DNA of 64,000 nt from Apiotrichum sp. Y4204 (GCA_025531455.1 JAMYHL010000018.1:596365-660364); one strand, 5' to 3'; counted from the stretch's first letter, positions 47,159-59,104 are shown. A program made the numbers and translations. Notes: a model not told the origin generated them from the letters alone.

Positions 47159-47656
47159 GATAGTTGTGAGCCGAGAGAGTGAGATGTAAGAGGGAGATAC
47201 AGAAAGAGGCCATTATGCGCATGTGGTGTCGTTTTGTATTCCCTGGTGCACATGCTGTACAGCCTCAAGAAGAGTAGTGGCAAAGCTTCAGAGCTGGCGC
47301 TCTACTGCTACTGTGCGGTCATCCTCTCGGTGTTCTTTTGATCTTTTGACAATCTCGAGATCCCTGGTTGACGGTGTCTTATCGGACAGAGGAATGTGGA
47401 CGAGAAGATCATATGGCCGTGACGTCATCCCATTCTTGTCTACATGTGGCCCGTTATATGGAAGGGGTTATTAAAGATATACCTCCACTCCCACTTTGTT
47501 GTGTCCTGGGGGCGGCGACAGCTTGAGCATCATCTCTGGTGTGCACCCCGCGCCGTGTTTTCGACAAATCGTCAACTGTCTGCGCGCCGACTGATCACCT
47601 CCGTACTCAACCACTCACATAGATCTCGTCGCCGTCGCCGCTGAGCCGCACACAGC
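47159..47656. promoter_or_regulatory. Bidirectional promoter region, NmrA-like gene and karyopherin
   Basis: The spacer is 498 bp between divergent start codons. A TTATATGG-like segment lies near 47453-47460, about 200 bp before the karyopherin start. No conserved coding frame is present. Confidence 0.5.
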
Positions 47657-50600
47657 ATGAACGCGCAGCAGAAGCACCCCTCTCAGCAGGCGGCCCCAGC
47701 TACGACGCTGAGCTTCCCCGTGCTCCCGCAGTCGGACGTCGACCAAGTGGCATCAGTACGTCGAGTTCCCGAGCGCTGCTCTCTGGTCCTTCCCATTGCC
47801 GGCGCCCAGGCCCGTCTGACGACAGACCATTCTGCACCTCTTCGATCCGGCCACAGGCTCGAACCCCGCGCTCGCCAAGCAGCTCCAGCAGCAGCTCCAG
47901 GAACTACAGTCGCGTCCTGAGGCATGGGGGCTGATTGCTGGATTGAGACACCATGACGATGCGAATGTCCGTTTCTTCTCGGCGCACACCGCGCAGGTCA
48001 AGATCTCGCGTGACTGGTGGGTATAGTTGGAGTGCTGCTGTTGTCTAGCTCTAAGTATGCTGACAACGTAGGGAGTCCCTACCCGCCGAGCTGCAACCGG
48101 CACTGCTTGGTCTCCTCCTCGAGACGCTCAGCAATGCCATCAGCCCGACAAATGCCCAGACGTTCCAGGCAGGCAACGCGGTCGTTGTGCGCAAGCTCTT
48201 TGGATGTGTACGTTTTAGAGGTGTTCGAGGCTGACAGTAGCTTGCATCGCTGCTCCTTCGTCTCCCGTTCTACCAGTTTCCCTCCCCGATTACCACAGTG
48301 CTGGGCACGATAGAGGCTGCCCTTGCCGCGGCCACCCAGCTCCCACCATCTGCCCCTGTCTCAGGTTACAACACGCCTACACCATTCAGCGCAGGCGGGC
48401 CGGTAGCCCTGGCGGAGCAGGCGCGTCTTCAGAACCGCATGCGGCTATGGGCGTTGGAGTGGTGCGGAATCTGCGTAGAAGAGATCAGGCGTGCGGGAAT
48501 CAGCGAACAGAAGCGGTGGGTATAGTTCTGTTGGCTGTGCTGACTCGAAGAACCGCGCTCAAGCGACATATCGACACTGACCTCCCGACGGTGATGGGCA
48601 CGATTATCCAGTCCATGTCGGGCGAGAATGGGATAGAATCACCAGAGGAGAGGCTGCGCTCCGCGGAAGCTGCATGCCGCTGTGCCGACAGCTGGATCAA
48701 CTACGGCCTTGGCGTTGATGAGATCACGGCTCTTGTCCCCCATCTCATCAATCTTTTGCCTCTCCCTGCTGCGTCTGCTACCATGGTCGAGGTCCTCTCG
48801 GAAAGCATCTTCAACTACGGCAAGGGCACGAAGGTCGTGACAGAGCCACTGCTGGCATGGGTGATTGGCCCACAGGGACAAGCGCTTATAGGCTCTGCCG
48901 AAGATGGTACGTATGGTGCGACCGAGCTATTTGCCCCCCGAAATGAGCTTGGCTGACTGACCACCAGAGCCTTCTGACGAGGTTATCGCTTTTACCAAGA
49001 TGATTGCGGCGCTCGGGGAACACTCCTCCGAGTGGTTTGTGGCAAGGCTGCAACAGCAGGACGTCCAGGCGTTTCTTGGTACTGTTCTCCGCATCACTGG
49101 ATGGAAGGGCAGTGGTGGTGTGGACGAGTCGGTGTCGGAGCTCACTCTCCCTATATACCCTCTGATACAGGAGGCTATGATGGACTCTGACGCCTTCTCC
49201 GCTGACCACGCGACGAGCCCAGTGTGGGCATTGGCGAAGGGCTTCTTCCGGGAACTGGTTGAGGTGACCAGGAGAAAAGTGCGGTGGCCCGGTAGCGGAG
49301 AGGAGTCGTCGCTCGGCGGACTGGACCGCGAGGATCGCGAGGCATACGACACCTGGCGCCGGGATGCGGGCGAAGTCATCGTCGGCGCGTATTACATTCT
49401 CCGAGATGAGATGCTGGCGTCTCTCGTCCAGATCGCGTCGGAGCAGATTGCGGCCAACGCCCCATGGCAGGACATTGAGGCGACGCTTCACTGCATCCGC
49501 TACTCGGGCGAGGCTGTGCCTCTTGGAGAGGACAAGAGCCTCCCGCGCCTCTTCTCCGAACCGGTTATTAATGCACTCCTGCGCCGCCCTGTCGCCGGGC
49601 TCGGGGAGGAGCGTCTCCGTCTGACAGTCGTCTGCCTCATCCGTGAGCTTTCTGAGAATCATGCCAAGCTGACATCAGGCGCATACGAGGAATGGTTCAA
49701 ATTCCACCCGGACCATCTCCTTCCCGTTCTGTCATACCTTGTTCCATCACTCACCGCGTCGCGGCTCGTATCTCCCTCGGCGGCGGATTCGCTCAAGGCG
49801 CTGTGTGATATCTGCCGCACCAAGCTGGTGCACCACATTGGCGCCTTTTCAGAGCTGCATGGAAAGATCGGTGACCTTGGGGTGAGACAATTATTGCAGC
49901 AGGGCCATGGAACACAACTGACACGCAGCCCGAAGAACAGTCCAAGGTCATTGAGGGAATCACAAGTGTCATCCAGGCATTGGAACCGACTGCCGCTGTT
50001 GGTCCAGTGCAGGGCATCCTTGGGCCTATCGTTGACCGCCTAGGCCAGGCGGTGACCGTGGCGCACGGCAACCCGACCGACGGCGCTCCACAGCTTGTTC
50101 AAGCCATGAACGCGCTTACAGCCTGTTTCAAGGGCCTGTCGCCGTCGGACGACGACATGTTTGATTCCTTGGATGGCGATGATGAAGCCAAGGCTGCGGC
50201 AGTGGCTGTCGCACGCGCCGACCCGGGAATGGTGGCATTGCGCCAGAGGACCGAGGAAGCCATCTCGGGAGTGGTTCAAGTGTGGAATGGCGACGGCGAG
50301 GTGGCGGACGCAATGTCCTCGCTTCTCAAGCAAGCGACAATGTCCTCCACCGAGACCCTCATCTCCCTCTCTGCCCTCCCGCTTCTGGCTCTCGTGTGCG
50401 CCGCCTGTGAGCGCCAGCCCTCCGCCCTCTGGATGCAGCTTGCTTCCACTCTCACGCTCCGAATTGGCACGGCTACCTCGCCGCTGCAGCTCAAGAAGGA
50501 CAAGACGCCCGTGGAAGAACAGCAGAAGCTGGAGGAGGACACTGAGCGCTGGACCATTGTCGCCGACGCAGGCAATCGTCTCGCGGTCATTGCGGGGCAG

Positions 50601-51298
50601 ATCCTCGGCCGCGAGGGTGGCATGCGCGACAATCCTGATGTCGTAGAGGCATGGTTCAAGTTCTCCTCAGCGGTAAGCTTCCCACCGAGAAATAAGCTGA
50701 CAACCAGCTTGCATCACGATTCCCCGGCGTCCTCCTCCGTCTACCTGAACAGATTGTAGAGGCATACATGACATTGGGCATCATGGGCCTCGGAGCCCAG
50801 GAGCGCTTCTCGCTCAAAACCGCCGCCGAGTTCTTCGTAAGAACTGTCCGTCTTCCGCGAAGCTCACACCAGATTGCGCTGTTTGCCAATACGCGCTACC
50901 CGTCCCCGCTCGAGAACGCGGTCGAGCCTCTCATCGCGACGTTTGGCCCGCGCATCCTCCGCGCCGTTCTGCTCTCCGCGGGCTCCGAGGGCCCGCGCTC
51001 AGTCATCCCGAATCTGGCCGAGCTCCTCGCATCGCTCGTCACCCGCGTCCCTGGGCCAGACATGGCGGCATGGCTAGACGCCATCCTCGCAGAGGTGAGT
51101 TGCGCAACTGCGTCCATTAAACTCACACCCCAGCCAAATTTCCCCGATCCCCGCGCAACGGCCGAATCCAAGACACGCCTCAAGGGTGTCGTCCTCCGCT
51201 CGCGCACGACCCGCAAAATGCGCGAAGCACTGCATGAGTTTGCGCTCGTTGCACGCGGACTGGCTAATACCACTTATGGAAACGCGACCGCCATCTAA
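47657..51298 (+). CDS. Importin-beta family karyopherin (importin-13/Kap122-like)
   Basis: Ten exons, 47657-47755, 47826-48016, 48072-48207, 48241-48515, 48551-48906, 48968-49881, 49929-50672, 50708-50836, 50873-51094 and 51134-51298, give 1076 residues with consistent phases. The N-terminus shows the importin N-domain pattern: LHLFDPATG, LQSRPEAWGLIAGL, NVRFFSAHTAQVKISRDW, then SLPAELQPALLGLL. The rest is helical, HEAT-repeat-like sequence without low complexity. The 1076-residue length and the segment GEVIVGAYYILRDEM fit importin-13, transportin-3 or Kap122 better than importin-beta1. Such receptors carry cargo through nuclear pores under RanGTP control. The last two introns (36 and 39 bp) are multiples of three without stops, so retention would insert 12 or 13 residues. 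Confidence 0.85.
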
Positions 51299-51466
51299 TG
51301 CCACCACTCATTGGGTTTATCACGTAGTAGTAGTAGTACCATGCACGCATACCCCGCAGTCCCATCCCAGTGCTACGCTGCGCGCCAACCTTTATCTCAC
51401 TCTACACGGATGTATCTTTCACCAAGTACACATACTGCACTGCATGTCTCTCTATCAGTGGCTTCA

Positions 51467-52776
51467 CTAGATCTGCTGGTTCTCGCGCATCGCCTTTGCA
51501 AGCAGGAAGGTGATTCTTCGTGTCTTCTCTATCCCGAACCACTCCGCAGCCTCGACCTCGGCGTCCTTTGCATCCTGCGCGTCGAGGGCCGCGCCCGGCG
51601 CCCCGCTGTCCTCCCAGTACATGAAGCGCGGCTCTCCCGCCATGTCAAGGGGTACGCACCCGAGGAGGAACTCGCGGAGGACGGCCCGCGAAGTCGCGAC
51701 GCTCGCGCTCGCGTCCCACTCGGCCTCGAGGTAGATGCACTGCGCATTCGCGCTCGGGAGAATGTGCACGGACAAGCTGATCGCCGGCTGGGGGTGCTGC
51801 ATTGGCGGGAAGGTGAGCGTCGTAATCATGAGCGGCGTACCCTGCAGCATGGACGGGGCGGGCGGCTGTGCGGTCGTGCTCGCCGCTGCCCGTGATGCCT
51901 TGCTCAGACCGAGGACGAAAGGGGACAGCAGCTGGTGCAGCGTCGGCATGACGGACGTGGCGGGCTTGACTGCCAGAATCTTGTATTTCGAGGGTGTCCG
52001 GTTCGGCGTGCTTACGGGCACTTCGTCGACGGCCATCGACTCGTCCTTTGCGTCCTTGGCGTCTTTGGTGTCCCCCTTGTCGCCGTTCTTCTGCTCTCCC
52101 GCCTCGGCATCCTTCTTCGGAACGTCCGCGTCGTCGATCTTCGGCTTCTCATCCTTGTCTTCCGCCTTGCCGTTCGTTTTACTTTCGTCCTTCTCCTTCT
52201 CGTCCTTGCCCTTATCCTCCTTCCCCTCCTTCCCCTCCTTCCCCTCCTTACCCTCCTCTTTCCCCTCCTTATCCCCCTCCTTATCCCCCTTCTTCTCCTC
52301 ATCCTTACTCCCCTCCTGTGCCCCGCCCGGGGGAACAGGCACCCCGCGGTCCTCGAGAAAGAGGTACGTCACATTATCCCGTGCCGTCGTCGTTATCGGC
52401 ACCTCACGCGAGTGCGGCAGCGGCATCGAGTGCGTTACCGTCGTCAGCAGGCGCGTGACACTCGTCGGGGCGCCGGGCGCAGGGTCCTCGACGGGGAACG
52501 TGGCGCGGAAGGTGCGCAGCTGGATTGTGGAGCGCATCGGGTGCGATATCTGTTTGTGTCAGCGGGAGAGATTCTTCTAAATCGCCGCCGACGTCGTCTC
52601 CCATCGCCCGCTCTTCTATTCAGGCTTCTCTCCTTGACCCACATTGTAGTGCTCCAGGACGCGAGACAACACGAGGTCGCTGATACCCATACGCCCGCCC
52701 GACGACGGCGCAAGCGTCCACTGCATGAGTCTGGCGTCAGCGAATACGCATAACACACGTACATTGAGTATCCCAT
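51467..52776 (-). CDS. Possible Mediator subunit Med20-like protein with a Lys/Glu-rich insertion
   Basis: Three exons, 52763-52776, 52644-52730 region (52643-52730) and 51467-52549, give 394 residues. The first exon is 14 bases and its intron only 32 bp. The N-terminal third (LMQWTLAP, STIQLRTFRATF, DNVTYLFLED) and the C-terminal third (ISLSVHILPSANAQCIYLEAEW, SRAVLREFLLGC, quoted in part) resemble the two halves of the Med20/Srb2 fold. Med20 pairs with Med18 in the Mediator head. Between them lies a long low-complexity insertion with repeated GKE units and Asp/Lys-rich sequence. This would make the protein longer than usual. The family assignment is tentative and rests on the general pattern alone; the gene structure itself is well supported. 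Confidence 0.6.
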
Positions 52777-53428
52777 CGCGGCGGCTGGATGGAGGCGAGG
52801 TGAGAGGAGTTTTGGGTGTTGTAAAGTGTGTTTTTGTTGTTCTTTGTCAAAGTGTTGGTTCCATCTCAAGAGTGGAGGTGACATGGAGGCGGAATGGCTA
52901 TGACCTGGGGGCGCCAAACCCAAAATCGGAGACTTTGCGGCGCGGGGCGGGCCGCGGGCCGTGCGTGCGGGGCAACGGACATCCGGACATGCACGACGTG
53001 CACGACATGGCTGGCGGCCTGGCGCGCCATGGCTGCATGGCTGCATGGCTGGCGGCATGGCAACCGGCCAGCACGACCAGACGCCGAGAAGGGGGAACGA
53101 CTGCCGCCTTTGCGACGAGCGACGAGCAGTCAGTGAGCTCTGTGAACCGTGCATGGTGACGAGTGGAGGGGATGAATGCAACGAATGGTCCTCGGCCCCT
53201 CGGATCCCTTCTGTAACTGAGCTCAGGTTGACGACCTGCAACCTGCAACCTGACTGGCGTGCATTGATCATCGACCGACAAAGCACATCCAGCGTGTCCA
53301 GCGTGTCGTTGCGTGTCAGCCGCAAACCGTGCAAACCCTTGCCTCTGCCTTGCCTGTCTTTCGATCTCTCGACCTGGCGCTCCTCTTGCCTCGTATCCTT
53401 CTTCTGTCGTCTCTTCTCCCATCTCACA
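52777..53428. promoter_or_regulatory. Bidirectional promoter region, Med20-like gene and SDR gene
   Basis: The spacer is 652 bp between divergent start codons. It holds local repeats of GCATGGCTG/GCATGGC near 53030-53062 and CTGCAACC near 53235-53252. A C/T-rich leader (about 53340-53428) precedes the SDR start. No conserved coding sequence. Confidence 0.5.
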
Positions 53429-55906
53429 ATGGCCCCGCCCGCACCTTCCGAGCCCATCGTCGCCCTCATCCTCGGTACGTCTGTTCTTATCGTCAACCGC
53501 GGCTGAGCTCTCCGTTCCGCGGTCCGATCGCATTCCATCTCACAACGCGAGATCCGTTCCCCTTCTGACACCAGGCGGGACGACGACCGTCGCGCGCGCC
53601 CTCGCGGCATACCTCGTCGACGGAGACGCCAAGCGCGCAAAAGTGAGTTCGCAGCCATCGCCTGTGCTGACGCCAGTTCGTCCGTCTCGGTACGTACTCC
53701 ATCTCCAGGGCTTGCTTCGCTCCACACACTGCACGCTGTCTATCTACACCTTGCGGCGCAAGTGTCTGCTGCCCCAGTCGTAACCCCAGTCACTCTGTTC
53801 GCTCGGTGCACGAGGTAGCTACGCGCGCACAGACATGCCGGGCAGATCGTCATCCATACCCGATCTGGCAGCTTCTTGTGCCGTGGCGCCCGACGTTTGT
53901 TCAACGTCGGGCTCCGGCCGGGGGAGAGTGACCTGGAAAGCATCAAAGTCGCGCCGAGTTTGGCCCTCCACGCGCCGCTTCACCACCAGACACACAGGCG
54001 CCTGCTGACCTACAGCGGATCGCTTCTCCGTCAAGCCACCCACGACGTATGTGCGATAGTCGGGACCCGCTCACACCCAGATACATCGACAAGGCGTTTC
54101 TCGAGCTGCTCGACGCGCCAGGCTCCAAACTCGAGTATCGGCAGGCCAACCTCGGCGCGGTGGAACGCCATGCGGACGTGTTCACCCCACCGGCAGAGTG
54201 GAACGGCGAGCCGACAGGATGGGAGCGCTTCGACGTCGTGTTTGACCTAACTGGCGAGATGGGGTTTGACAAGCCCGAGCTCGTGCGTACGCCACGTTAC
54301 CGCCGCCGCTGACGCGCAGATCCAGATTTCACACACGTACCAGCTCGCGCTTGCGCTTGCAACCTCGGCGGCCAAGCTCGGCGCGCGGAAACCGGCTGCA
54401 TACGTCCGCTTGCACCAACCATTCTACGACATGAAGAACAGCCCGCAAACCGAGATGGACCGCCTGAAGCCCGACGGCGTGCGCGGGCGCTGGTGGCACG
54501 AGACGCTGCGTGGCATTGCGGCCGTGGCCGCTGCCGAGGACCTCAACTTTGGGATTGTGCGCTGCGCAGCGTGGTACGGCCCGGGCACGTGGGACTCGGA
54601 GGTCGTCCCCCGCCTGGTGGTCGGTCACGTCTACCACTACCTCCAGGAGGAGATGAAGTTTCTGTACAAGTGAGTGGGAGTGGTGGGCCAATCTGACCTC
54701 AGCGCCGACCTGCGGATCCACACCGTGCACTCGGTGGACGTCGCGCAGGGTCTCTACCTCGCGGGCCTTTATCTCATTGCAACGCCGCGTGCCGAGGCGA
54801 TCAAGGCCGCGCCGAGCGACCTCTCCTTTCCCTTCACCCCCTCGCAGTCCTCGCCATTCGCGATCGGTCCCCTCCGCCGAGCCTCGTCGTTCACAGACAC
54901 CTGGAAGACGATCAAAAGCGTCGTTCCCGAAAAGGACGCCGTCGCGGCGCCCATGTTCAACATCACCGATGGCGGCGACTCGACACAGGACAGCCTCGCG
55001 GCCGCCGTCGCCGAGGTCTGGGGCGTCAAGTACGGCTTTCTCGGCAACACGGTGGTGTCGCTCGTGGAGAAGTTTGCAAAGGTGGGGCTAGACGCCGACA
55101 GGGCTGACCCCAGACTGACTTTAACGAAATGGTCGAGGACGTCAACGAGAAGGTGAGCATCCGGAGGACTTTTGAGGGTGAACCGGGGGCCGAAGGGGGT
55201 TGTTCGGAATAAAGTCATTTCGGAGCATGTCCAGATGATGTCCAGAACACTAGCATGACCTACATCCAGGGCTGGCTCCTCAGGGGCCCATCATTGGGGC
55301 TCTCCGACCTCTATGCTTCCGGCTCAACAAGAGGCCCCACTGACATCAGCACGTCGAAGCGTGGTCCAGAATGCTCGCGGCCTCGACCCCGCCGATCGAC
55401 TCATCTCCCATCTCGCCCTTTCTCGACGCACATGCGTTCCGGAGTGAGTGTAGGGTGTGTGGGAGGCTGGAGTGTGGCAGGACGCCAGGTGCCAGGCTGC
55501 GCGCCAGGATCCACCGATTACGTCGCGTTCGCACTAGCGTGGCGCCCCCCTCGAAAAAGACAGAATTGCGACAGCATGCCGATAAGCGCAGTGGCGTACC
55601 GTTGTTACATTTTTGCGCGAGCAGCTTGACGCAGCTTGTTCAATTGTTTCCTGCCGCCAGCTTCCAGACTCCAAAGCTCCGAACGTGCACACCGCTGACC
55701 CCAGAAATGCCAATCTGCCTGGACGGGTCGCGCGCCAAGCGCGTCCTTGGCTTCGTGCCTGCCCGGCCGCGCGTCGAGGTCGCCGAGCTGCGGGCAATCG
55801 CGCAGGGCTTCCAGAGCGATAAAATCTGGTGAGTGAAGACCGAGTGGAGCCGTGAGAAGAGGTCTAGGCTCAACCGACGCTCATACCCAGGCCAACTCTC
55901 CAGTGA
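53429..55906 (+). CDS. SDR-type NAD-dependent epimerase/dehydratase-like protein
   Basis: Eleven exons, 53429-53474, 53575-53642, 53677-53689, 54016-54046, 54081-54282, 54320-54669, 54703-55081, 55114-55152, 55350-55443, 55705-55828 and 55891-55906, give 453 residues with all phases matching. The Rossmann start is ALILGGTTTVARALAAYL. RLADRFSVKPPTTYIDKAF spans exons 3-5 (13, 31 and 202 bases). Later blocks are FDVVFDLTGEMGFDKPE, YVRLHQPFYDM, GIVRCAAWYGPG and the C-terminal AKRVLGFVPARP ending in Trp-Pro-Thr-Leu-Gln. Fungal relatives are annotated as NAD-dependent epimerase/dehydratase of unknown substrate. Five introns are 32-37 bp, others 62-326 bp. Choosing acceptor CTGACCCCAG at 55704 restores the conserved C-terminus. 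Confidence 0.85.
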
Positions 55907-57235
55907 CCATCGAGGCCCCTTCTTGCGAGCCGGTGGACGACGCCGGCCTGATGAAAATTTTGTAGGCATTCTTGTATAATCTGTGCGGCGGTGCGGGACT
56001 GCGCGTGCGCGGCCGCGGGTTGCTGTGTGTCCGAGGTGGTGGCCATACATGTATGCATGCACCGGGACTTGTTTACCTTCACATTCGGATGCTCGATGTT
56101 CGATGCTCGCTGTCCGCTTCTGTTATCAGCTTCCTATCAAGGTTTGCCATTCTGAGGGGCAAGGGGGCCAAGGGGGGCCAGGGGCGCGTTTGGGAGTGGC
56201 ATGCGACGGTGGGGGCTGCGTGGATCTGAGCGATAGGGACAGAGAAGGACAGAGTCGTGGTCGCAAGACCATGAGACCATAAGACCACGAGAGCAAAGGC
56301 TACAAGGGAGTCTGAGCACGAACCTCAACCCTCGGAGAACGGAGGGACAGAATGGCAAACACCAGGGACACACCTCCCAACTCGCAGCTCGGAAGCAGGG
56401 TGGAGCAGAGATGGGCAGCGACAAGAGGCAAGTGGGCGCCGCATCGCTCGCGCGCCACAGTGCGGGACAGGATCCGGCGTGATGGGGAGGGAGGCAGAGA
56501 AGTAGCCGGGGAGAGTGACATGATGCGACGTGCTGGACAGCATGGACAGTGCGTAGCTGGCGTAGTTCGCATCGCGTCCCGCATATTACCCCAGGCCCCC
56601 GTTTTCTGCTTCCACTATTCTGGGCCAGGCACCAGGGTACCTTACAGAACTTCAGGGCCACACCAGGGACAGGCGCAACGCGCAGCGATCAGTGCGAAGG
56701 GCAATCAGGGACAGGGGGGAGGGGAGAAGGGGGGTGGCGGCCCTTGGTGCGTTAGATTTCTGACATTCAGCGGATCGCGTGGATCGCGCGGATCGCGACA
56801 GAAGCAGAAGTCTTTTTCTCGTCTGGGTTTCCGGATCGGCTCATTGTTGATTTGATGCATCCTGGTCGCAGGTTGCCAGGTCGCACAGGTTGCTGGTCTC
56901 GGGTTGACGCGTCAATGGGGTGCACGAGTACCGAGCCTGAGGCGTCCAGCTGCATGCAGTAGGTATTCGGGTGGACATATCCTGAGCAGGAGCGCAGCTT
57001 TGTTAGCGCAGTTCGGGTCGGTCTGCTGCGCCCTGCTCCAAGTCTGCTGCGCACAGAACTCACAGAACGCAGAGAACACTCTCACCCACACACTCAGTCC
57101 ATCACACGCTCCATCTCCTCTCCACTCTCATCTCATCGCCATCTCCAAGACTTTGTTTGTTGGCACATCACTCCGGCTAGCGGCCGGCCTCACGCTCCTT
57201 CATCACTACTGTCAGCACCCTCCGCGTCTACGGAA
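55907..57235. other. Intergenic region between two plus-strand genes
   Basis: This 1.3-kb spacer shows no supportable gene. The plus strand is G/A-rich from about 56130 to 56560. It contains GCATGCA motifs near 56052 and 56952, and a short tandem repeat at 56772. The last 200 bp become C/T-rich towards the membrane-protein start. Confidence 0.5.
56772..56798. repeat. 9-bp tandem repeat
   Basis: Three units of GGATCGCG plus one variable base lie head to tail. Non-coding. Confidence 0.85.
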
Positions 57236-59104
57236 ATGGCCATCATCATCCCGCCGCTCATCACCCCTTCCGCGCCGACAAGCGGCACCGCGGCGCCCGT
57301 GTCTTCCGTGTTGACGCGGCCGCCAGTGGCTAGTTCATCGTCGGCTGCGCCGTCGTCGGTCACCACCACCAAATCCTCGGCAACCCCCTCCCCATTGTCA
57401 TCGTCCTCGTCTTCCCCTTCTCCCTCTCCGACTTCCTCCCCGTCGATAGCCTCATCGTCCACCACCTCTGACACCACCTCCGAGGCTCCATCGACAACCG
57501 CATCCCTGTCCGTGACGACATCCGTGCTGGTACCGACAGCCCTCCCCTCCTCTCTCCCCGCCGAGTCATCCACCTCCGCCCTCCCTGAGCCAACATCTTC
57601 TCCGGGGTCGCAGTTCAACCTCGGCCGTCAGACACTGATAGGCATCGCGTTTGGCGGCGCAGTGTTTGTCATTCTTGTCGGCGGTCTATGCTGGTTCCTT
57701 GGACGCCAGCGCCGTCAGCGCAGGCGACACCGCGCCGCAGCGCTTGAGGACGACCTCGTCGGCGGCGCGGCGCTCAACTTCCGTCGCCGCTCGCGCCTCT
57801 CCCGCGCCGGATGGTCGCGCTCCATTGACGAGACAAAAGAGCATGAGCCGGAAGTCTCGCCGTACCCGCTCCCTCCGCGCCGGCACGACATTACCCACGG
57901 CGAGGCGCGCGACTCGGTCCGCGTAGAGTACCCGTATGGCAGCGTCGCGGCAACCCGTCCCTCTACAGGCTACGGCCATCCCAACGACGGAGGTCTCTTT
58001 GTCCCGCCTCGCCGTGGGTACGGATATCCCGGCAGCGATCGCTCGTCCATGTGGGCGGACAACTCGGAGGCAGACATGTACGCCCACGACGGCAGCACGA
58101 TTGCCCGCACCATCAGCACCGTCACGCAGCCAAACTCCGAATACAACCTCGAGAACGACCCCGGCGCCACAATGCACCACCCTGTCCCGCCCCAAGCCGC
58201 GTACCGCAACACTGCGTTTTCAAACCATTCAACAGGCACCTTTGGGCCACCAGAGACAAACAGCAACAACAACAGTGCCTTTGGCAACATTCCAATGGGC
58301 GCGGTCGGCCCCATGGCCGCCATGGGCCATTACCCGCCTTTGTCCCAACCGGGAACGTTACACTCGGTCCACTCGTCGCTTTCTTCTGCCTCTGCCTTTG
58401 TCTCTCCCGCCGCCCCGGGACGCGGCTCGAGCGCCGCATACCTCCCAAGCGCCACCACCTCTCCAGTTTCCCTCATGTCCACTCTCTCCCTCGCGCCGCA
58501 TGCGCCGCATGCCTCACACGCGCATGCGCCCGGCGCGCAGGCGTTTTACGACTCTAGCTCAGGCGCCTCGTCACCTATTGGAACAGTCAATACTGCGCGA
58601 CGTATCCCCGCCCCGCGGTTGCTGGTCGACACCAAGGCGCCAATCCAGTGGGAGGAGGGCCGCAACAGCACCGTCGTGTCGCCAGGAGTGGGACCCTCGG
58701 GCTGGCCGGGCTCGGCCGCAGGCACGCCCATTGATCGCGCACGGATGACCAGCCCACCACCGACAAGCATGTCCTTTGGCGCTGTGCCCCCGCATTCCGT
58801 CCCTGCTGTTGTCCCCGCACGCGCCGACCTGCCGTACTCGACCACCGAGCCAGGGCCGGCAGCGAGCGACCCTGCCGTTATTGCTGCCGTCGCGCAGACG
58901 TCCACCTCGCCAACAAGATCAGAACCTGGCGCGGGTCCCTCGCGGCGCCACACGATCGTGCGCCACGCCGACGCCGGCGCATTCGACGACGCCGTGCCCG
59001 ATGGCGATGCGAGCGGCGACCTCCATCTCCCCCCGGCGTACGGCGACATCTACGGCCCGCCCGAGCCCCAGTCCCCGCCCCAGCCGCCGACAGGTCCGCG
59101 CTAG
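57236..59104 (+). CDS. Single-pass Ser/Thr-rich membrane protein, sensor-like
   Basis: A single exon encodes 622 residues. Residues 1-130 are a Ser/Thr/Pro-rich segment likely to be heavily O-mannosylated. A single transmembrane helix follows (about 132-155, LIGIAFGGAVFVILVGGL). Directly after it comes a strongly basic stop-transfer cluster (RQRRQRRRHR). The 460-residue tail is disordered, with Tyr/Pro/Ser-rich motifs. This layout is that of fungal cell-wall stress sensors and related type I proteins (Mid2- or Wsc-like), but there is no WSC domain. No cleavable signal peptide is evident at the annotated start either. Either the helix serves as signal anchor, or a first exon upstream was missed. 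Function unknown. Confidence 0.75.
   Translation: MAIIIPPLITPSAPTSGTAAPVSSVLTRPPVASSSSAAPSSVTTTKSSATPSPLSSSSSSPSPSPTSSPSIASSSTTSDTTSEAPSTTASLSVTTSVLVPTALPSSLPAESSTSALPEPTSSPGSQFNLGRQTLIGIAFGGAVFVILVGGLCWFLGRQRRQRRRHRAAALEDDLVGGAALNFRRRSRLSRAGWSRSIDETKEHEPEVSPYPLPPRRHDITHGEARDSVRVEYPYGSVAATRPSTGYGHPNDGGLFVPPRRGYGYPGSDRSSMWADNSEADMYAHDGSTIARTISTVTQPNSEYNLENDPGATMHHPVPPQAAYRNTAFSNHSTGTFGPPETNSNNNSAFGNIPMGAVGPMAAMGHYPPLSQPGTLHSVHSSLSSASAFVSPAAPGRGSSAAYLPSATTSPVSLMSTLSLAPHAPHASHAHAPGAQAFYDSSSGASSPIGTVNTARRIPAPRLLVDTKAPIQWEEGRNSTVVSPGVGPSGWPGSAAGTPIDRARMTSPPPTSMSFGAVPPHSVPAVVPARADLPYSTTEPGPAASDPAVIAAVAQTSTSPTRSEPGAGPSRRHTIVRHADAGAFDDAVPDGDASGDLHLPPAYGDIYGPPEPQSPPQPPTGPR

Noticed and set aside
47657..51298. 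Assigning the karyopherin specifically to Mtr10/transportin-3
   Set aside because: The N-terminal pattern is shared by several importin-beta subfamilies. Only a profile or tree comparison would separate them, so I kept a broad call.
55685..55704. Apparent 20-bp intron in the SDR gene (GTGCAC to CCCAG)
   Set aside because: Too short to splice. Using donor 55444 with the same acceptor gives a 261-bp intron and joins the conserved C-terminus in frame, which explains the region without it.
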